Shown here: positions 6,830 through 14,467 of the stretch, piece after piece
How positions within the stretch are numbered: position 1 is the stretch's first letter
Layout: each line of letters opens with the position of its first letter
IMG/VR virus record: IMGVR_UViG_3300048548_000283
Span: 1 to 35,705 of that record
Strand: one strand, 5' to 3'
From: a virus
Length of the DNA: 35,705 nt
The notes under the pieces: generated by a model
Databases searched by the model: none
What the model saw: the letters and a program-made list of their open reading frames with translations, nothing else
Told to the model about the DNA's origin: nothing
Made by a program: the position numbers and the translations under genes

Positions 6830-8747
6830 ACCAGAAAAACCCCTCATTTTTGGCTATTTCACCCTTGTCGGTGAGCCCCTCTATCGCCCGTTGCCAGGCC
6901 TGGCTTTTGTTAACTGCGGCGACCTTCCCGTAGAAGTGTTTGCGTATGTCTTCCTCTTCTATTGCCCACCTGGTGCCGCCCTCCGGGAAGCCCGCGCCGC
7001 TCTTGTTTGGCCCTCCGACGAGCTCGCCCCAGAGCTGCGTAAAGCAATTCATCACCAGCTTTTCGTTTTTGGTGAGCTTTGTTTTTGCTTCTGACTGGCG
7101 CTCTTCATCCACCGGGATAATGTGGCAGCTCGTGACCGGGTCGCCGTCTTCATCTATGCCCAGCTCAACCGCGTTTAATTCAAATGCAAACTCGTGGCCG
7201 CTCTCCATGTCACGTTGCTTGGTTGCCTTGGCGAACCTTAGCCTGCTGCCGTCGTCCACGGTGAGCTCTATCTCTGTGTCTGTGGCGGCGCGTAAGCTAC
7301 TGTGACCCCTGGCAGTGTCTGTGGCCTTGCCTGAGTGATGCACCACCGCAATGGACGCCTTTGCGTGCCCCCTGAGTATGTCGCAATGCTGAATGACCGC
7401 AGTCATCGTTTCCGGCGCGTTTTCGTTACCCCCGGCGATGGCGCGGGACAGCGTGTCAACCACGATAAGCTCAATGCTGCCGTGCTTTTCTTTTACCAGG
7501 TCGATCAGGTCCAACAATTTTGGCATGTCTGCCGCCGGGTCGAGCAAGTTAACCGGGCAGGGGCGCACCGCCAATGGCACGTCTTCATCCTGGTAGTAGT
7601 CTTGTATGACCCTGGCGCGGTTGAGGTACCCGTGTCCCCCCTCCGCAGCCAGGTATAACGTGACGCCTTGCTTGACCTTGTGCCCGTGCCAATCTCGGCC
7701 TGCGGCGACGTGGTAAGCCATGTCCAGCATGAGAAAGCTCTTCCCGGTGTTCGACTGCCCGTAAAGCACAGACATTTGTTGGCGGCCCAGCCAGCCTTTT
7801 ATGAGATAGTTTGAGCGCAGCATGGGTTTGGCGTCGCCGATCCACACCAGCTCATCCAGGAGCGTCTCAGGCTGCGTGAGCTTGTTGAGCCCCGCCTTTA
7901 CCGCGTGCAGTCCTTGCTGGGCGTGTACGTCGTTCCAGTCTGTGTTTGGTTGCTCCGGCGCGGCGTAAGGCAGCCCGGTCTTTCTTGCTGCCTCCTGGCC
8001 GCCGTTGTCTGCGTCGTTATCTGCGGCGATGCGTAGGTCTATGCCGGGCCACTTTTGTTGCAGCGCGTCCACCACTGTTTGTAAGTTTGATTTGTCTAAG
8101 CCAAAGAACACCGGGTAGAGCTCGTCGAGCCCTTGGAAAACTGACACGCTCGTGGCCCAGCCTTCGCTCAACCAACAGGTGCCGGGATTGTCTGGTGTGA
8201 AAGTGCCCACCACGCCAAACACCCCGCCGTCCTTCTTTAGGCCTTGGTTGAACTTTTTGTTGCCGTTGGGTGAGATGCGTTGCTGTCCCACTTGCTGCTT
8301 GTCGGTGTTAAACAGCGGGACCACGACGTCTGCGCCCTCCAGGACCGCGCCTATGAGCTTTACGCCTTTTCGCTCATTGTACGGCGTGTAAGGGTCAAAC
8401 TGCGGCTCAGGCTTAGGCTCAGGCTCTGGCTTAGGCAACGGCACGACATTGGCGAAGTCTGCCGCCGTGACGCGATGCTGCATGACGCCCGGTTGGGTCG
8501 GCGCTATGGGCCAAACGCCGTCGTGCTCCATCTCAGCCACGATGGCGTTAAAGTCGTTGCACTGGCGGCAGGCGAACTTAACCAGGCCGTCCTTTTCGTT
8601 GATCCAAAACCTGGTGGACGGCCAGTCGTTGTGGCCGCAGCTCGGGCAAGCCCCGTGATGCTCGCCCGGCGGCCCCACACGCAATGAGTAGCGCGTGATG
8701 ATACGGTCTGACCACTCCGACCAGTATGGCTTGGGAAAGTCAGGCAT
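6804..8747 (-). CDS. Bifunctional primase-helicase (zinc finger, Toprim-like, RecA-like ATPase)
   Basis: 647 residues. A zinc ribbon with C34, C37, C60 and C63 (CPSCGH ... CRQC) is followed by a Pro/Glu-rich linker (104-116). A Toprim-type primase region has E195 (LSEGWA), the acidic run DNDAD (243-247) and TDWNDV. A RecA/RepA-like helicase domain has Walker A GQSNTGKS (330-337), Walker B ELIVVDTLS (D431) and VVHHSGK (468-474). The C-terminus is wHTH-like. It would prime and unwind at the phage fork. The start overlaps the ParB-like gene's end by 8 bases. No DNA polymerase is encoded nearby, so it presumably loads the host replicase. Confidence 0.9.
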   Translation of the reverse strand: MPDFPKPYWSEWSDRIITRYSLRVGPPGEHHGACPSCGHNDWPSTRFWINEKDGLVKFACRQCNDFNAIVAEMEHDGVWPIAPTQPGVMQHRVTAADFANVVPLPKPEPEPKPEPQFDPYTPYNERKGVKLIGAVLEGADVVVPLFNTDKQQVGQQRISPNGNKKFNQGLKKDGGVFGVVGTFTPDNPGTCWLSEGWATSVSVFQGLDELYPVFFGLDKSNLQTVVDALQQKWPGIDLRIAADNDADNGGQEAARKTGLPYAAPEQPNTDWNDVHAQQGLHAVKAGLNKLTQPETLLDELVWIGDAKPMLRSNYLIKGWLGRQQMSVLYGQSNTGKSFLMLDMAYHVAAGRDWHGHKVKQGVTLYLAAEGGHGYLNRARVIQDYYQDEDVPLAVRPCPVNLLDPAADMPKLLDLIDLVKEKHGSIELIVVDTLSRAIAGGNENAPETMTAVIQHCDILRGHAKASIAVVHHSGKATDTARGHSSLRAATDTEIELTVDDGSRLRFAKATKQRDMESGHEFAFELNAVELGIDEDGDPVTSCHIIPVDEERQSEAKTKLTKNEKLVMNCFTQLWGELVGGPNKSGAGFPEGGTRWAIEEEDIRKHFYGKVAAVNKSQAWQRAIEGLTDKGEIAKNEGFFWLVRSKHKI

Positions 8748-9549
8748 TTAGCCCTAACTCTCTCTCGGTCCAGCCAGAAATACTTAAACCTCTGCCATTG
8801 AGCCTGGCATTTTGCATTGGATGCATTTGTATAAATTTTTCTAAGCCCGTGTTGAATAAACGCCGTCGAAAATCTATTGAAAGGCGCAGCTCATTGTTTT
8901 GGTGCTTTATTAAATATTCCCGGACAAACACCATCGCGTCGTGGTTGTATGATTGCTGGCCGCTTTTCCAAACGTAAAGCAAGTCATCCGCCCGGCTTTG
9001 CGGGTAGCCCAAATACTTAATAATGTAATGCCCAGCGCCAATGTACGTCGCCATTTTGGGAAAAATTTTAGCTGTGGCTGCGGCGCTGTCGATTATGCCG
9101 GGGTGCAAATCCAAAAGTTTTGCCATTTCGCTGTGGGTCAGTGATTTTATTTTGATTTGACCAAACGCAAGATTGGCAAGCGTTTTAAGAGTTGCAGCCA
9201 CCGCCGTAGAATTTGGTATATCATTCATAAACAAACGGTCTGCAAAGGTACGCTTTTTGCCAGTGTCGATGGTGTGAACGACGTCAGGATTTAACCCTCT
9301 GACGACCACAGTAATCAGATCCACCCCGCACTCAGCGGCGGCGACTAATCTATGCTGGCCGTTTACGACGTTACCATTTATGTCTATGCCAATGGTTTCG
9401 CCATTTACCTCCCACTTTCCGGCGGCAATGTCTCGCTTATACTCCTCAACCTTGTTTCTGTTTAATTTGCGATTATTTTTGTTGCGGCTTAACAAATTTA
9501 AGCACATTTGCTTGTTTAGTGTTTCAATTTTAGATGTTACTTGTTGCAT
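8740..9549 (-). CDS. ParB/sulfiredoxin-fold N-terminal domain protein
   Basis: 269 residues from the ATG at 9549. GGAGGAGG sits 8 bases before this ATG, so an upstream ATG at 9567, which lies just 5' of that ribosome site, is unlikely to be used. About residues 40-90 hold the ParB-like core: KWEVNGETIGIDINGNVVNG, then QHRLVAAAECG and VVVRGL. The remainder is helical with no obvious catalytic site. Such proteins occur in phage replication and regulation modules and may bind DNA or hydrolyse CTP; neither is shown here. It lies between ssb and the primase gene and is about 1.9 kb from the TACCA repeat cluster. Confidence 0.75.
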   Translation of the reverse strand: MQQVTSKIETLNKQMCLNLLSRNKNNRKLNRNKVEEYKRDIAAGKWEVNGETIGIDINGNVVNGQHRLVAAAECGVDLITVVVRGLNPDVVHTIDTGKKRTFADRLFMNDIPNSTAVAATLKTLANLAFGQIKIKSLTHSEMAKLLDLHPGIIDSAAATAKIFPKMATYIGAGHYIIKYLGYPQSRADDLLYVWKSGQQSYNHDAMVFVREYLIKHQNNELRLSIDFRRRLFNTGLEKFIQMHPMQNARLNGRGLSISGWTERELGLNA

Positions 9550-9569
9550 GTTTTTAACCTCCTCCAAAG

Positions 9570-10292
9570 CTAAAATGGGATCTCGTCGTCCATATCGTTA
9601 GACGCGGTTTTCTGTTCTTCTTTTTGCTCGGTTTCGCCAAACGGATTCACGGCGTCGGTCTTGGGTGGCTCTGCCGGGGCGTTGTCATCCAATGCCTTGC
9701 CCATGAGCGTGTTACGCAGCGGGTCAGCCTCTATCAGATCGTCAAACATCGCGCTGGCCGGGGCTTCTTGCGGTTCAGCCAGACGCACAACCATGACGCC
9801 AGTGGGGCGCAACCCAATGCCAACCTTTTTACCATGCGCCCAGGCCTTGATGCGAAACATGACGTGTATAATGCTGCCCCGGGTCAGTTGGAAATCGTCC
9901 GCTGCTGGCGTGCCGTCAGACATGTATTGCTTTGGTTTTGTCTTGATGTCGCCATATGTAGGCATTTTTAATTTTGCCCGGTAGACGCCGTCATCCTTTA
10001 TGAAAAGGTCATCTAAACTTTTCACAACTTTTTGTGACTCTAATCCAGTTTCTGCATCTTCTTTTGTTATGACCCACTGCTTGCCCTGGGTTTTCTCGTC
10101 GGAGTTGAAGACCTCTTTCATTTTTGCCGCGAGATCCTTGGCTTGCTCGTCTCGCATAATTACTTGCATTGAATAATAGCCATTGCGGTCTGTCGCCGCT
10201 GTCGGGACTGAGCCGCCTTGAGCCGTGTCGTAATAATAAGCTTGGTCTATGCGAGGATATAAAACCTCAACTTCTGTTAGTCTGTAGTCCAT
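9570..10292 (-). CDS. ssb: Single-stranded DNA-binding protein (phage type)
   Basis: 240 residues. The body resembles phage ssDNA-binding proteins (MQVIMRDEQAKDLAAKMKEV; VYRAKLKMPTYGDIKTKPKQ; RGSIIHVMFRIKAW, an OB-like strand pattern). It ends in an acidic tail finishing NDMDDEIPF, which matches the DDDIPF tip that bacterial and phage SSBs use to recruit replication partners. It sits between the exonuclease and the ParB-like/primase genes, as expected for the replication and recombination module. The gap to the exonuclease gene is a single base. The family is inferred from the C-terminal tip plus context. Confidence 0.8.
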   Translation of the reverse strand: MDYRLTEVEVLYPRIDQAYYYDTAQGGSVPTAATDRNGYYSMQVIMRDEQAKDLAAKMKEVFNSDEKTQGKQWVITKEDAETGLESQKVVKSLDDLFIKDDGVYRAKLKMPTYGDIKTKPKQYMSDGTPAADDFQLTRGSIIHVMFRIKAWAHGKKVGIGLRPTGVMVVRLAEPQEAPASAMFDDLIEADPLRNTLMGKALDDNAPAEPPKTDAVNPFGETEQKEEQKTASNDMDDEIPF

Positions 10293-10293
10293 T

Positions 10294-11127
10294 TTAGTCT
10301 CCTATTGTGTCTGCCAAATAACCTGGTAAGTCGTGCTCTGAGTATGAGCCCCAATTTGAGTTGTATTTTCTTGTGATCCGCGCCTCGGCTATCTCCAGCA
10401 ACGTCTGATCGACGACGCGTAAGGCATAGTCCATTGCGGATGGGCTCAGTGTGTGGAAGTGGGCCAAGTATGGCTTCTTCTTCTCCACGGCCAGGAAGCC
10501 CCAGGTTTTAACGTCCCAGCCGTGTAATCTCGCTATCATGCAGTACCAAGCCGCCTGCAAATGGTAGCCTCGTTTGTATATCTCCCGGCCAAAACCACGC
10601 TCGCTGGCGTCCTGGCACGTCTTGACGTCTCCCATTACTTTAAGTTTGGGTGAGTAAATGTCTGGTCTTATTGATAAAAGCAGCCCGGAGTGATGCTTAA
10701 CAAATATGCTTGCCTCGCAAATCCTATCCTCTTGCTTCAGCAGTTTGCCGCAGTGGCTGTCGTTCATCAGGCCACCGATTATTTCGCCGTCGTCGGTGGT
10801 AAAACCGTGAACCATGCCCCGCACCAATTCGTAATCCTTGCGGGGCAGTAAGACCTTACCTTCAATCCTACATAGCTCCGCGTGCTCCTTGTAAGCCTTG
10901 GTGGCGCGGGTTTTCTCATCGCTGCACACGACGTTACCTTTTCCCGGTTCGAGCGCCTCCGAGTGCGTTGCGGTGCCAATGGCGGCAACTATCTCACTGA
11001 TGTTTACCTCGCCGTACTGGGCGTGCATCGGGCTTTCCATTAGCCACTGCTTTAGGTATGACGAGGAAACCGCTGGTTTTGCGTGATAATCCTCGTTTGT
11101 CATGTCGTAATATATGCCTGGTTTCAT
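10294..11127 (-). CDS. PD-(D/E)XK exonuclease (RecE/YqaJ-type)
   Basis: 277 residues from the ATG at 11127, chosen because it overlaps the upstream stop as ATGA; ATGs at 11136 and 11157 are alternatives. The fold signature is complete: GTATH (H55), ICEASIF (E138), RPDIY (D156), GDVKT (D167, K169) and YHLQAAWY (Q191). It starts with GIYYDMTNEDYHAKPAVSSS, typical of the DUF3799/RecE-like group. It would degrade double-stranded DNA ends to feed recombination and concatemer formation. No separate annealing protein was recognised; the adjacent SSB may cover that step. Confidence 0.88.
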   Translation of the reverse strand: MKPGIYYDMTNEDYHAKPAVSSSYLKQWLMESPMHAQYGEVNISEIVAAIGTATHSEALEPGKGNVVCSDEKTRATKAYKEHAELCRIEGKVLLPRKDYELVRGMVHGFTTDDGEIIGGLMNDSHCGKLLKQEDRICEASIFVKHHSGLLLSIRPDIYSPKLKVMGDVKTCQDASERGFGREIYKRGYHLQAAWYCMIARLHGWDVKTWGFLAVEKKKPYLAHFHTLSPSAMDYALRVVDQTLLEIAEARITRKYNSNWGSYSEHDLPGYLADTIGD

Positions 11128-11945
11128 CCTGTGCATTCTCCATCGTCTGCCTGGCATAAAAATGCCTCGTTATCGAAAATCCAATCACCTTGACGCTCAA
11201 TAAAATTGCCAAGGTCTGCATAGCTACGTGACTTGTGAAATGTCCCGCCAGCCTTTGTTTCCATGTCTGCCCACCACTGCATTCTGTCTGGGTGCTCACG
11301 CCACATCATTGCCAGTGTTGCTTCTGATTTTAAAAAGCAGCCGTCACAATTACCTTTTGCAGTTACGCCATTTGGCCCATGCAAACGCAGATCAAAGGTT
11401 TGGCTGTTCCAAAACTGCATAACTTCTTTTTTGGTGACATTGGCGTGATACAGCGGATACCAAAACGTCCACCGATCTTCTTTTTTCTTTTTATTGACGC
11501 GTCTTGCTTCATCTGCACGGATGCCAATGCAAGAGTACCAGTGTTTCCAACCTTGCTTTACAAGGTATCGCTTGATTGTTCTGACTTTAAGTTCTGCGGT
11601 GCAAAATCGAGCAACGGCGTTGGGCAGGTAGGGGCGGTAAAGCATTTTCTCAAACGGCTCACCATTTCTTGCTGCACTATTATGAGAGACAACTTTATAT
11701 GCGACTTTATTATCAATGCGGTCATACTCTAACCAGGTAATCGGGACATCCCAATGCTCGCTGCAATCTTGCACAAAGTTAAGTGTCTGTGGCATTTCTC
11801 TGCCAGTGTTTGCAAAAACTACTTTGGTTGTATCTGACAAACCGTCGTTAGCTGCTAAGATTTCATGCAACATATAACCAGACGTTCTGCCACCTGAGAA
11901 GCTAATGAGCACGTTGCCATCTGGTAAAGAGTAGGGGCTTGTCAC
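11124..11945 (-). CDS. PAPS-reductase-like PP-loop protein with extra cysteines
   Basis: 273 residues. The PP-loop SFSGGRTSG (15-23) binds an adenine nucleotide, and FCTAELKVRTIKRYL (C115, K120) is the second signature of the phosphoadenosine-phosphosulfate reductase family. The C-terminal half has GNCDGCFLK (C200, C203), C264 and C271, which could hold an iron-sulfur cluster. Phage members are common but their substrate is unknown; options are sulfur or base modification of DNA or RNA, or true sulfate reduction. It overlaps both neighbours by 4 bases, inside the replication/recombination module, which favours a nucleic-acid role over cysteine synthesis (inference). Confidence 0.85.
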   Translation of the reverse strand: MTSPYSLPDGNVLISFSGGRTSGYMLHEILAANDGLSDTTKVVFANTGREMPQTLNFVQDCSEHWDVPITWLEYDRIDNKVAYKVVSHNSAARNGEPFEKMLYRPYLPNAVARFCTAELKVRTIKRYLVKQGWKHWYSCIGIRADEARRVNKKKKEDRWTFWYPLYHANVTKKEVMQFWNSQTFDLRLHGPNGVTAKGNCDGCFLKSEATLAMMWREHPDRMQWWADMETKAGGTFHKSRSYADLGNFIERQGDWIFDNEAFLCQADDGECTG

Positions 11946-12394
11946 TTCACTAGCCTCCCGTATGTCGCCATCAATAAAGCCTCGGCGCGGTGTTCATCTT
12001 TCTTGCGCTTGAGGTCGTCAGCCAGGGCAGGGAATTGCTGTATCGCTAATCGCCGGGCGCCATCCTTATCTGCCGGGACACGCAACGCCTTTTTCCAACT
12101 GGCCGGGGTGACGATCTGGTAGGGAATGCCAAGCAATGAGACGGCACTTAAAATCTGACCAAAACCCATCCCGATCTTAAATGCCGAGCTCACGCCTTGC
12201 TTTGGCCGGGCTCCCTGCTTCTCTATGACAAGGTAATCCACAGCCACACTGCTTAATATCTGCCTCAATTCGTGGGCGTCGAGGCCACCCTCAGTGAAGA
12301 CGGGGAGGTCGTGTACCTCAGCCCAATCCCCCTGGAGGAGCGCCACGCCGCCCGTTTTATATCCGGGATCAATGCCTGCGAATGTCTTGGTCAT
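11942..12394 (-). CDS. RuvC-like Holliday junction resolvase
   Basis: 150 residues. RNase H-fold landmarks are present: AGIDPGYKTGGVA (D9), DYLVIEKQ (E58), the mid-region GMGFGQILSAVSLLGIPYQI, and KKDEHRAEALLMA (D133, E138) as the C-terminal acidic pair. It would cut branched DNA before packaging or during recombination. Usual RuvC length is 160-175, so this is a compact phage version. The start overlaps the RHH regulator by 26 bases and the stop overlaps the PP-loop gene by 4. Confidence 0.85.
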   Translation of the reverse strand: MTKTFAGIDPGYKTGGVALLQGDWAEVHDLPVFTEGGLDAHELRQILSSVAVDYLVIEKQGARPKQGVSSAFKIGMGFGQILSAVSLLGIPYQIVTPASWKKALRVPADKDGARRLAIQQFPALADDLKRKKDEHRAEALLMATYGRLVK

Positions 12395-12533
12395 CTTCGT
12401 CCCTTACTGATTCGCCGAGGATCTCCTTGCATAGGCTCGCCAGTGACCGCTCTTCGGCCTTGGCCTTGGCTACAAGCTTAGTTTTGATCTCTTCGGTGAT
12501 GCGTACAAATAACGCAACTCGTTGTTTATCCAT
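12369..12533 (-). CDS. Arc/CopG-like ribbon-helix-helix regulator
   Basis: 54 residues, found by reading the minus strand: MDKQRVALFVRITEEIKTKL, then VAKAKAEERSLASLCKEILG, then an acidic tail. RVALFVRI is the N-terminal beta-ribbon that contacts DNA. EEIKTKLVAKAKAEER and SLASLCKEILGE are the two helices. It is the first gene of the leftward unit, beside the divergent control region, and overlaps the RuvC-like gene by 26 bases. RHH dimers bind short, regularly spaced direct repeats, so it is a prime candidate to bind the 11-bp AGACAG arrays. The ribosome site is weak. Confidence 0.7.
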   Translation of the reverse strand: MDKQRVALFVRITEEIKTKLVAKAKAEERSLASLCKEILGESVRDEDDQDIRRH

Positions 12534-12569
12534 GATGTTTTCACTGTTTGCCGTTTTTTTATAAAAAGT

Positions 12570-12587
12570 AACTTCTGGTACTTGTAT
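12570..12587. repeat. Dispersed motif copy (AACTTCTGGTACTTGTAT)
   Basis: This is a divergent left half and an identical right half of the motif AGTATCTGGTACTTGTAT found at 14961, 14982, 19873, 21816, 21846 and 33873. Here it lies in the divergent promoter region, 37 bases before the RHH gene start. See the finding on the dispersed motif. Confidence 0.6.
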
Positions 12588-12620
12588 ATAAGCTAGCTAA
12601 TAGCTATCTTAATATCAATT

Positions 12621-12653
12621 AGACAGTTTACAGACAGTTTTTAGACAGGAGAG
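12621..12653 (+). repeat. Three AGACAG direct repeats at 11-bp spacing
   Basis: Units start at 12621 (agacagtttac), 12632 (agacagttttt) and 12643 (agacaggagag), exactly 11 bases apart, so about one helical turn each. The last unit runs into the ribosome site of the gene at 12658. The same repeat at the same period recurs at 14534-14577. Likely operator sites for an oligomerising regulator. Confidence 0.8.
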
Positions 12654-12657
12654 AACG

Positions 12658-12825
12658 ATGAAACATATTATAGACTACGACCACATGTGCAGGGTTTGTC
12701 AGGGAAAGCAACGTATATACAGATGGGAATACTCGCCAACCACCGGGAAAGAGATTTTAACTGGTGAGGACTGCAACGCGTGCGTCGGCGGGTACCGCGC
12801 CATTTTCATAGGCAAGAGACAATGA
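12658..12825 (+). CDS. Small two-CxxC zinc-ribbon-like protein
   Basis: 55 residues: MKHIIDYDHMCRVCQGKQRI, then YRWEYSPTTGKEILTGEDCN, then ACVGGYRAIFIGKRQ. C11-x2-C14 and C39-x2-C42 form a likely single zinc-binding knuckle. It is the first gene of the rightward unit, with aggagag about 5 bases before the ATG inside the third AGACAG unit, so a protein bound to that array could also limit translation or transcription. The stop overlaps the next start (ATGA). Probably an early regulator or host-takeover protein; no named family recognised. Confidence 0.7.
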   Translation: MKHIIDYDHMCRVCQGKQRIYRWEYSPTTGKEILTGEDCNACVGGYRAIFIGKRQ

Positions 12826-13007
12826 ACCAGGCGAAATCTAGAAAAGTTGTAGACATGAGCTGTAATAAAATTATGTTTACTGGCACTTGGGCTCAGTGCG
12901 TGAACTACTGCGTCCACAATAAGTTAGGCACGTATCACGAGCACGGCTGGTTGGGGCACGTCCTCAACATGGCGGAGCGATACGTGATCCAGGAGGTAAC
13001 ACAATGA
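12822..13007 (+). CDS. Hypothetical small protein
   Basis: 61 residues from the ATG at 12822, chosen because it overlaps the previous stop (ATGA); an ATG at 12780 in the same frame would overlap the CxxC gene by 46 bases. It reads MNQAKSRKVVDMSCNKIMFT and includes WAQCVNYCVHNKLGTYHEHG, with three Cys and several His, so metal binding is possible. It is coupled on both sides by 4-base overlaps. Function unknown. Confidence 0.6.
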   Translation: MNQAKSRKVVDMSCNKIMFTGTWAQCVNYCVHNKLGTYHEHGWLGHVLNMAERYVIQEVTQ

Positions 13008-13732
13008 AAGTCGGGGGGTTTATTTTTGGCGCGTCTGCGGAACATCAGAAGCATCAACGCCAACGCATCAAAGCAACGCTAGACACGAGCTCGGAGGTCA
13101 AATGGTTTACGGAAGAGCAGGGGCGTCAGAAGCGTGACCCGGACGACCGCACGGAGCTGCAACGCGCCGCCAGGTTTTGTCGGACGAACGACGCGACCTT
13201 CACCGTCAGCAGCCTCAAGGGCGCCTTTAAGTATAAGTGGCAGGGTCTCACCTGGTTGAAGCATCAGGTCGAGATGTATGACATGCGCGTGCTTGTGGCC
13301 GACGATCCGACAATATCAAAGGGGTCGCTGCATGTGTTATCTGCCGCCGCAGACATACAACGCGCCAGGATTGCAGAGAAAAGCAAGGCGGCCCTGGATG
13401 AAATAAAACGTAAACTGGCTGAGGAGGGGTCTCACGTCAGTAGGAAGGGCAAGAAGATCGAACGCCTGGGTATGCACAAGAAAACCAGTGAGGCTGGTAA
13501 GATTGGCAACAAAGCCCAGCGAGAGTTGGCCGCAGAACGTGACGCCGAGGTGTGGCCGATTATTGAACGATGCTTGGCGCAGGGCATGGGGTACACCGCT
13601 ATCTCACGCCATTTAAACTTAACAGGAGTAGCCACCCCCGCCGTCAGGCGTCGAGAAGCGAGAGACACGATGGGGCTGTGGTACGCCTCAACCGTGCAAA
13701 ATATTGTCTTGAGACAAAGGAGGAAAAAATGA
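13004..13732 (+). CDS. Serine-recombinase (resolvase)-like protein with altered active site
   Basis: 242 residues. The N-terminal domain aligns by eye with resolvases: IFGASAEHQ (8-15) where YxRVSxxxQ is expected, DRTELQRAARFCRTNDATFT, then VADDPTISKGSLHVLSAAAD and QRARIAEKSKAALDEIK, the dimerisation helix. The C-terminus (YTAISRHLNLTGVATPAVRR, then GLWYASTVQNIVLRQ) matches the recombinase-type HTH. Ser (S11), Gln and the DRxELQ Arg remain, but the Arg before Ser is Gly (G9), and the LDRLxR motif reads LKGAFK. Catalysis is therefore doubtful; a DNA-binding or regulatory role is likely. It overlaps the next gene by 4 bases and the upstream gene by 4. Confidence 0.7.
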   Translation: MKVGGFIFGASAEHQKHQRQRIKATLDTSSEVKWFTEEQGRQKRDPDDRTELQRAARFCRTNDATFTVSSLKGAFKYKWQGLTWLKHQVEMYDMRVLVADDPTISKGSLHVLSAAADIQRARIAEKSKAALDEIKRKLAEEGSHVSRKGKKIERLGMHKKTSEAGKIGNKAQRELAAERDAEVWPIIERCLAQGMGYTAISRHLNLTGVATPAVRRREARDTMGLWYASTVQNIVLRQRRKK

Positions 13733-13920
13733 CAAATAACCTTAAACACATGTGTAATGGAGAATACACTTTTATATATCTGGCGAACTCGACTAACAAG
13801 CTTACACAGATTTCCAAACGTCGAGCTCTTGGCAATTACACGTGTGGATGGAATGCAAAAGGTCAGCCATTCGCTCCAATCGCACCTCCAACTTACGGAG
13901 GGTCAAATGTCCAAGCATGA
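13729..13920 (+). CDS. Hypothetical small protein
   Basis: 63 residues, starting MTNNLKHMCNGEYTFIYLAN and ending PPTYGGSNVQA. A strong AGGAGG lies 5 bases before the ATG at 13729, and the ATG overlaps the resolvase-like stop (ATGA). The 3' end overlaps the next gene by 14 bases. No domain recognised; it has two Cys and a Pro/Gly-rich tail. Confidence 0.6.
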   Translation: MTNNLKHMCNGEYTFIYLANSTNKLTQISKRRALGNYTCGWNAKGQPFAPIAPPTYGGSNVQA

Positions 13921-14467
13921 TGCAAAAATTGACTTTATAGAGGCGCAAGAAACGGAGCTGGCTGATGAACATAAAATACCACACTACCCATCAGACGGTA
14001 ACGATCTGCGCGACTTTAGAGAGAGCCTCATCCAACGCTTTGTCCAAACGCAAATTAAACTTGAGCACCAGTTATATTTAGACAAGAAAAAATGGTCTGA
14101 GAATGATGAAATTTCACGCTGGACTTTTGCAACGCATAATCGTCAAATGGTTTTTTGGATGTTTGCAATTGAGGACATTGGCGAGGGGTTTTCAGTCTCA
14201 AGGGCGGCAGATTACCTTCAACGCGATAGAGCAAGTGTATCAAAAGATTTGTCAGAGTTACACGCTTTGAAGTATATTATACGCAATACAAAAGAGGGCT
14301 GTCAGCGGTATTACTTGCCGTCGCAACGGCTCTTAAACAATGCCGCGTGGTACTCAAACTACTATGTAGACTTGACTTTAAGCCTGACAGAAGACAAAAA
14401 TCGTGGCGCATTTTTTGAGTATAGATCAGCAGAACGCGACTACTTTAAAGCGCAAGAAAAAGCGTGA
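13907..14467 (+). CDS. Winged-helix transcription regulator or replication initiator-like protein
   Basis: 186 residues from the ATG at 13907, which has GGAGGG 5 bases upstream (13897-13902); an in-frame ATG at 13757 is less likely because it would overlap the previous gene almost entirely. After a charged helical N-terminus, residues about 92-140 form a MarR-like winged helix: GFSVSRAADYLQRDRASVSK, then DLSELHALKYIIRNTKEGCQ and RYYL. It is the last gene before the second AGACAG array, so it is a candidate to bind either array. No enzyme motif. Confidence 0.7.
   Translation: MSKHDAKIDFIEAQETELADEHKIPHYPSDGNDLRDFRESLIQRFVQTQIKLEHQLYLDKKKWSENDEISRWTFATHNRQMVFWMFAIEDIGEGFSVSRAADYLQRDRASVSKDLSELHALKYIIRNTKEGCQRYYLPSQRLLNNAAWYSNYYVDLTLSLTEDKNRGAFFEYRSAERDYFKAQEKA

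Larger units (their letters stand above)
12534..12657. promoter_or_regulatory. Divergent control region between the two transcription units
   Basis: This 124-bp AT-rich gap separates the leftward RHH gene from the rightward CxxC gene, so promoters for both whole-genome units should lie here. Visible elements are: a copy of the dispersed palindromic motif (12570-12587), overlapping tagcta repeats (12594-12604) with palindrome agctagct (12591-12598), and three AGACAG repeats (12621-12653) directly in front of the rightward gene. Candidate rightward hexamers are TTGTAT (12582) and TATCTT (12605), spacer 17; a leftward TATACA-17-TTTATA is weaker. None is a strong consensus match. Confidence 0.65.

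Noticed and set aside
6587-6847. 86-codon - strand frame over the TACCA repeat cluster
   Set aside because: Its composition (many Tyr, Trp and Gly in the pattern GWY/WYR) is just translation of the repeated TGGTATA; it overlaps the primase end and the next gene.
13004-13732. Active integrase or invertase making this a temperate phage
   Set aside because: Key catalytic arginines are missing and no attachment site or lysogeny repressor operon was recognised.
13757-13906. N-terminal extension of the wHTH gene at 13907
   Set aside because: It would overlap the 63-residue gene almost completely; 13907 has GGAGGG at 5 bases.
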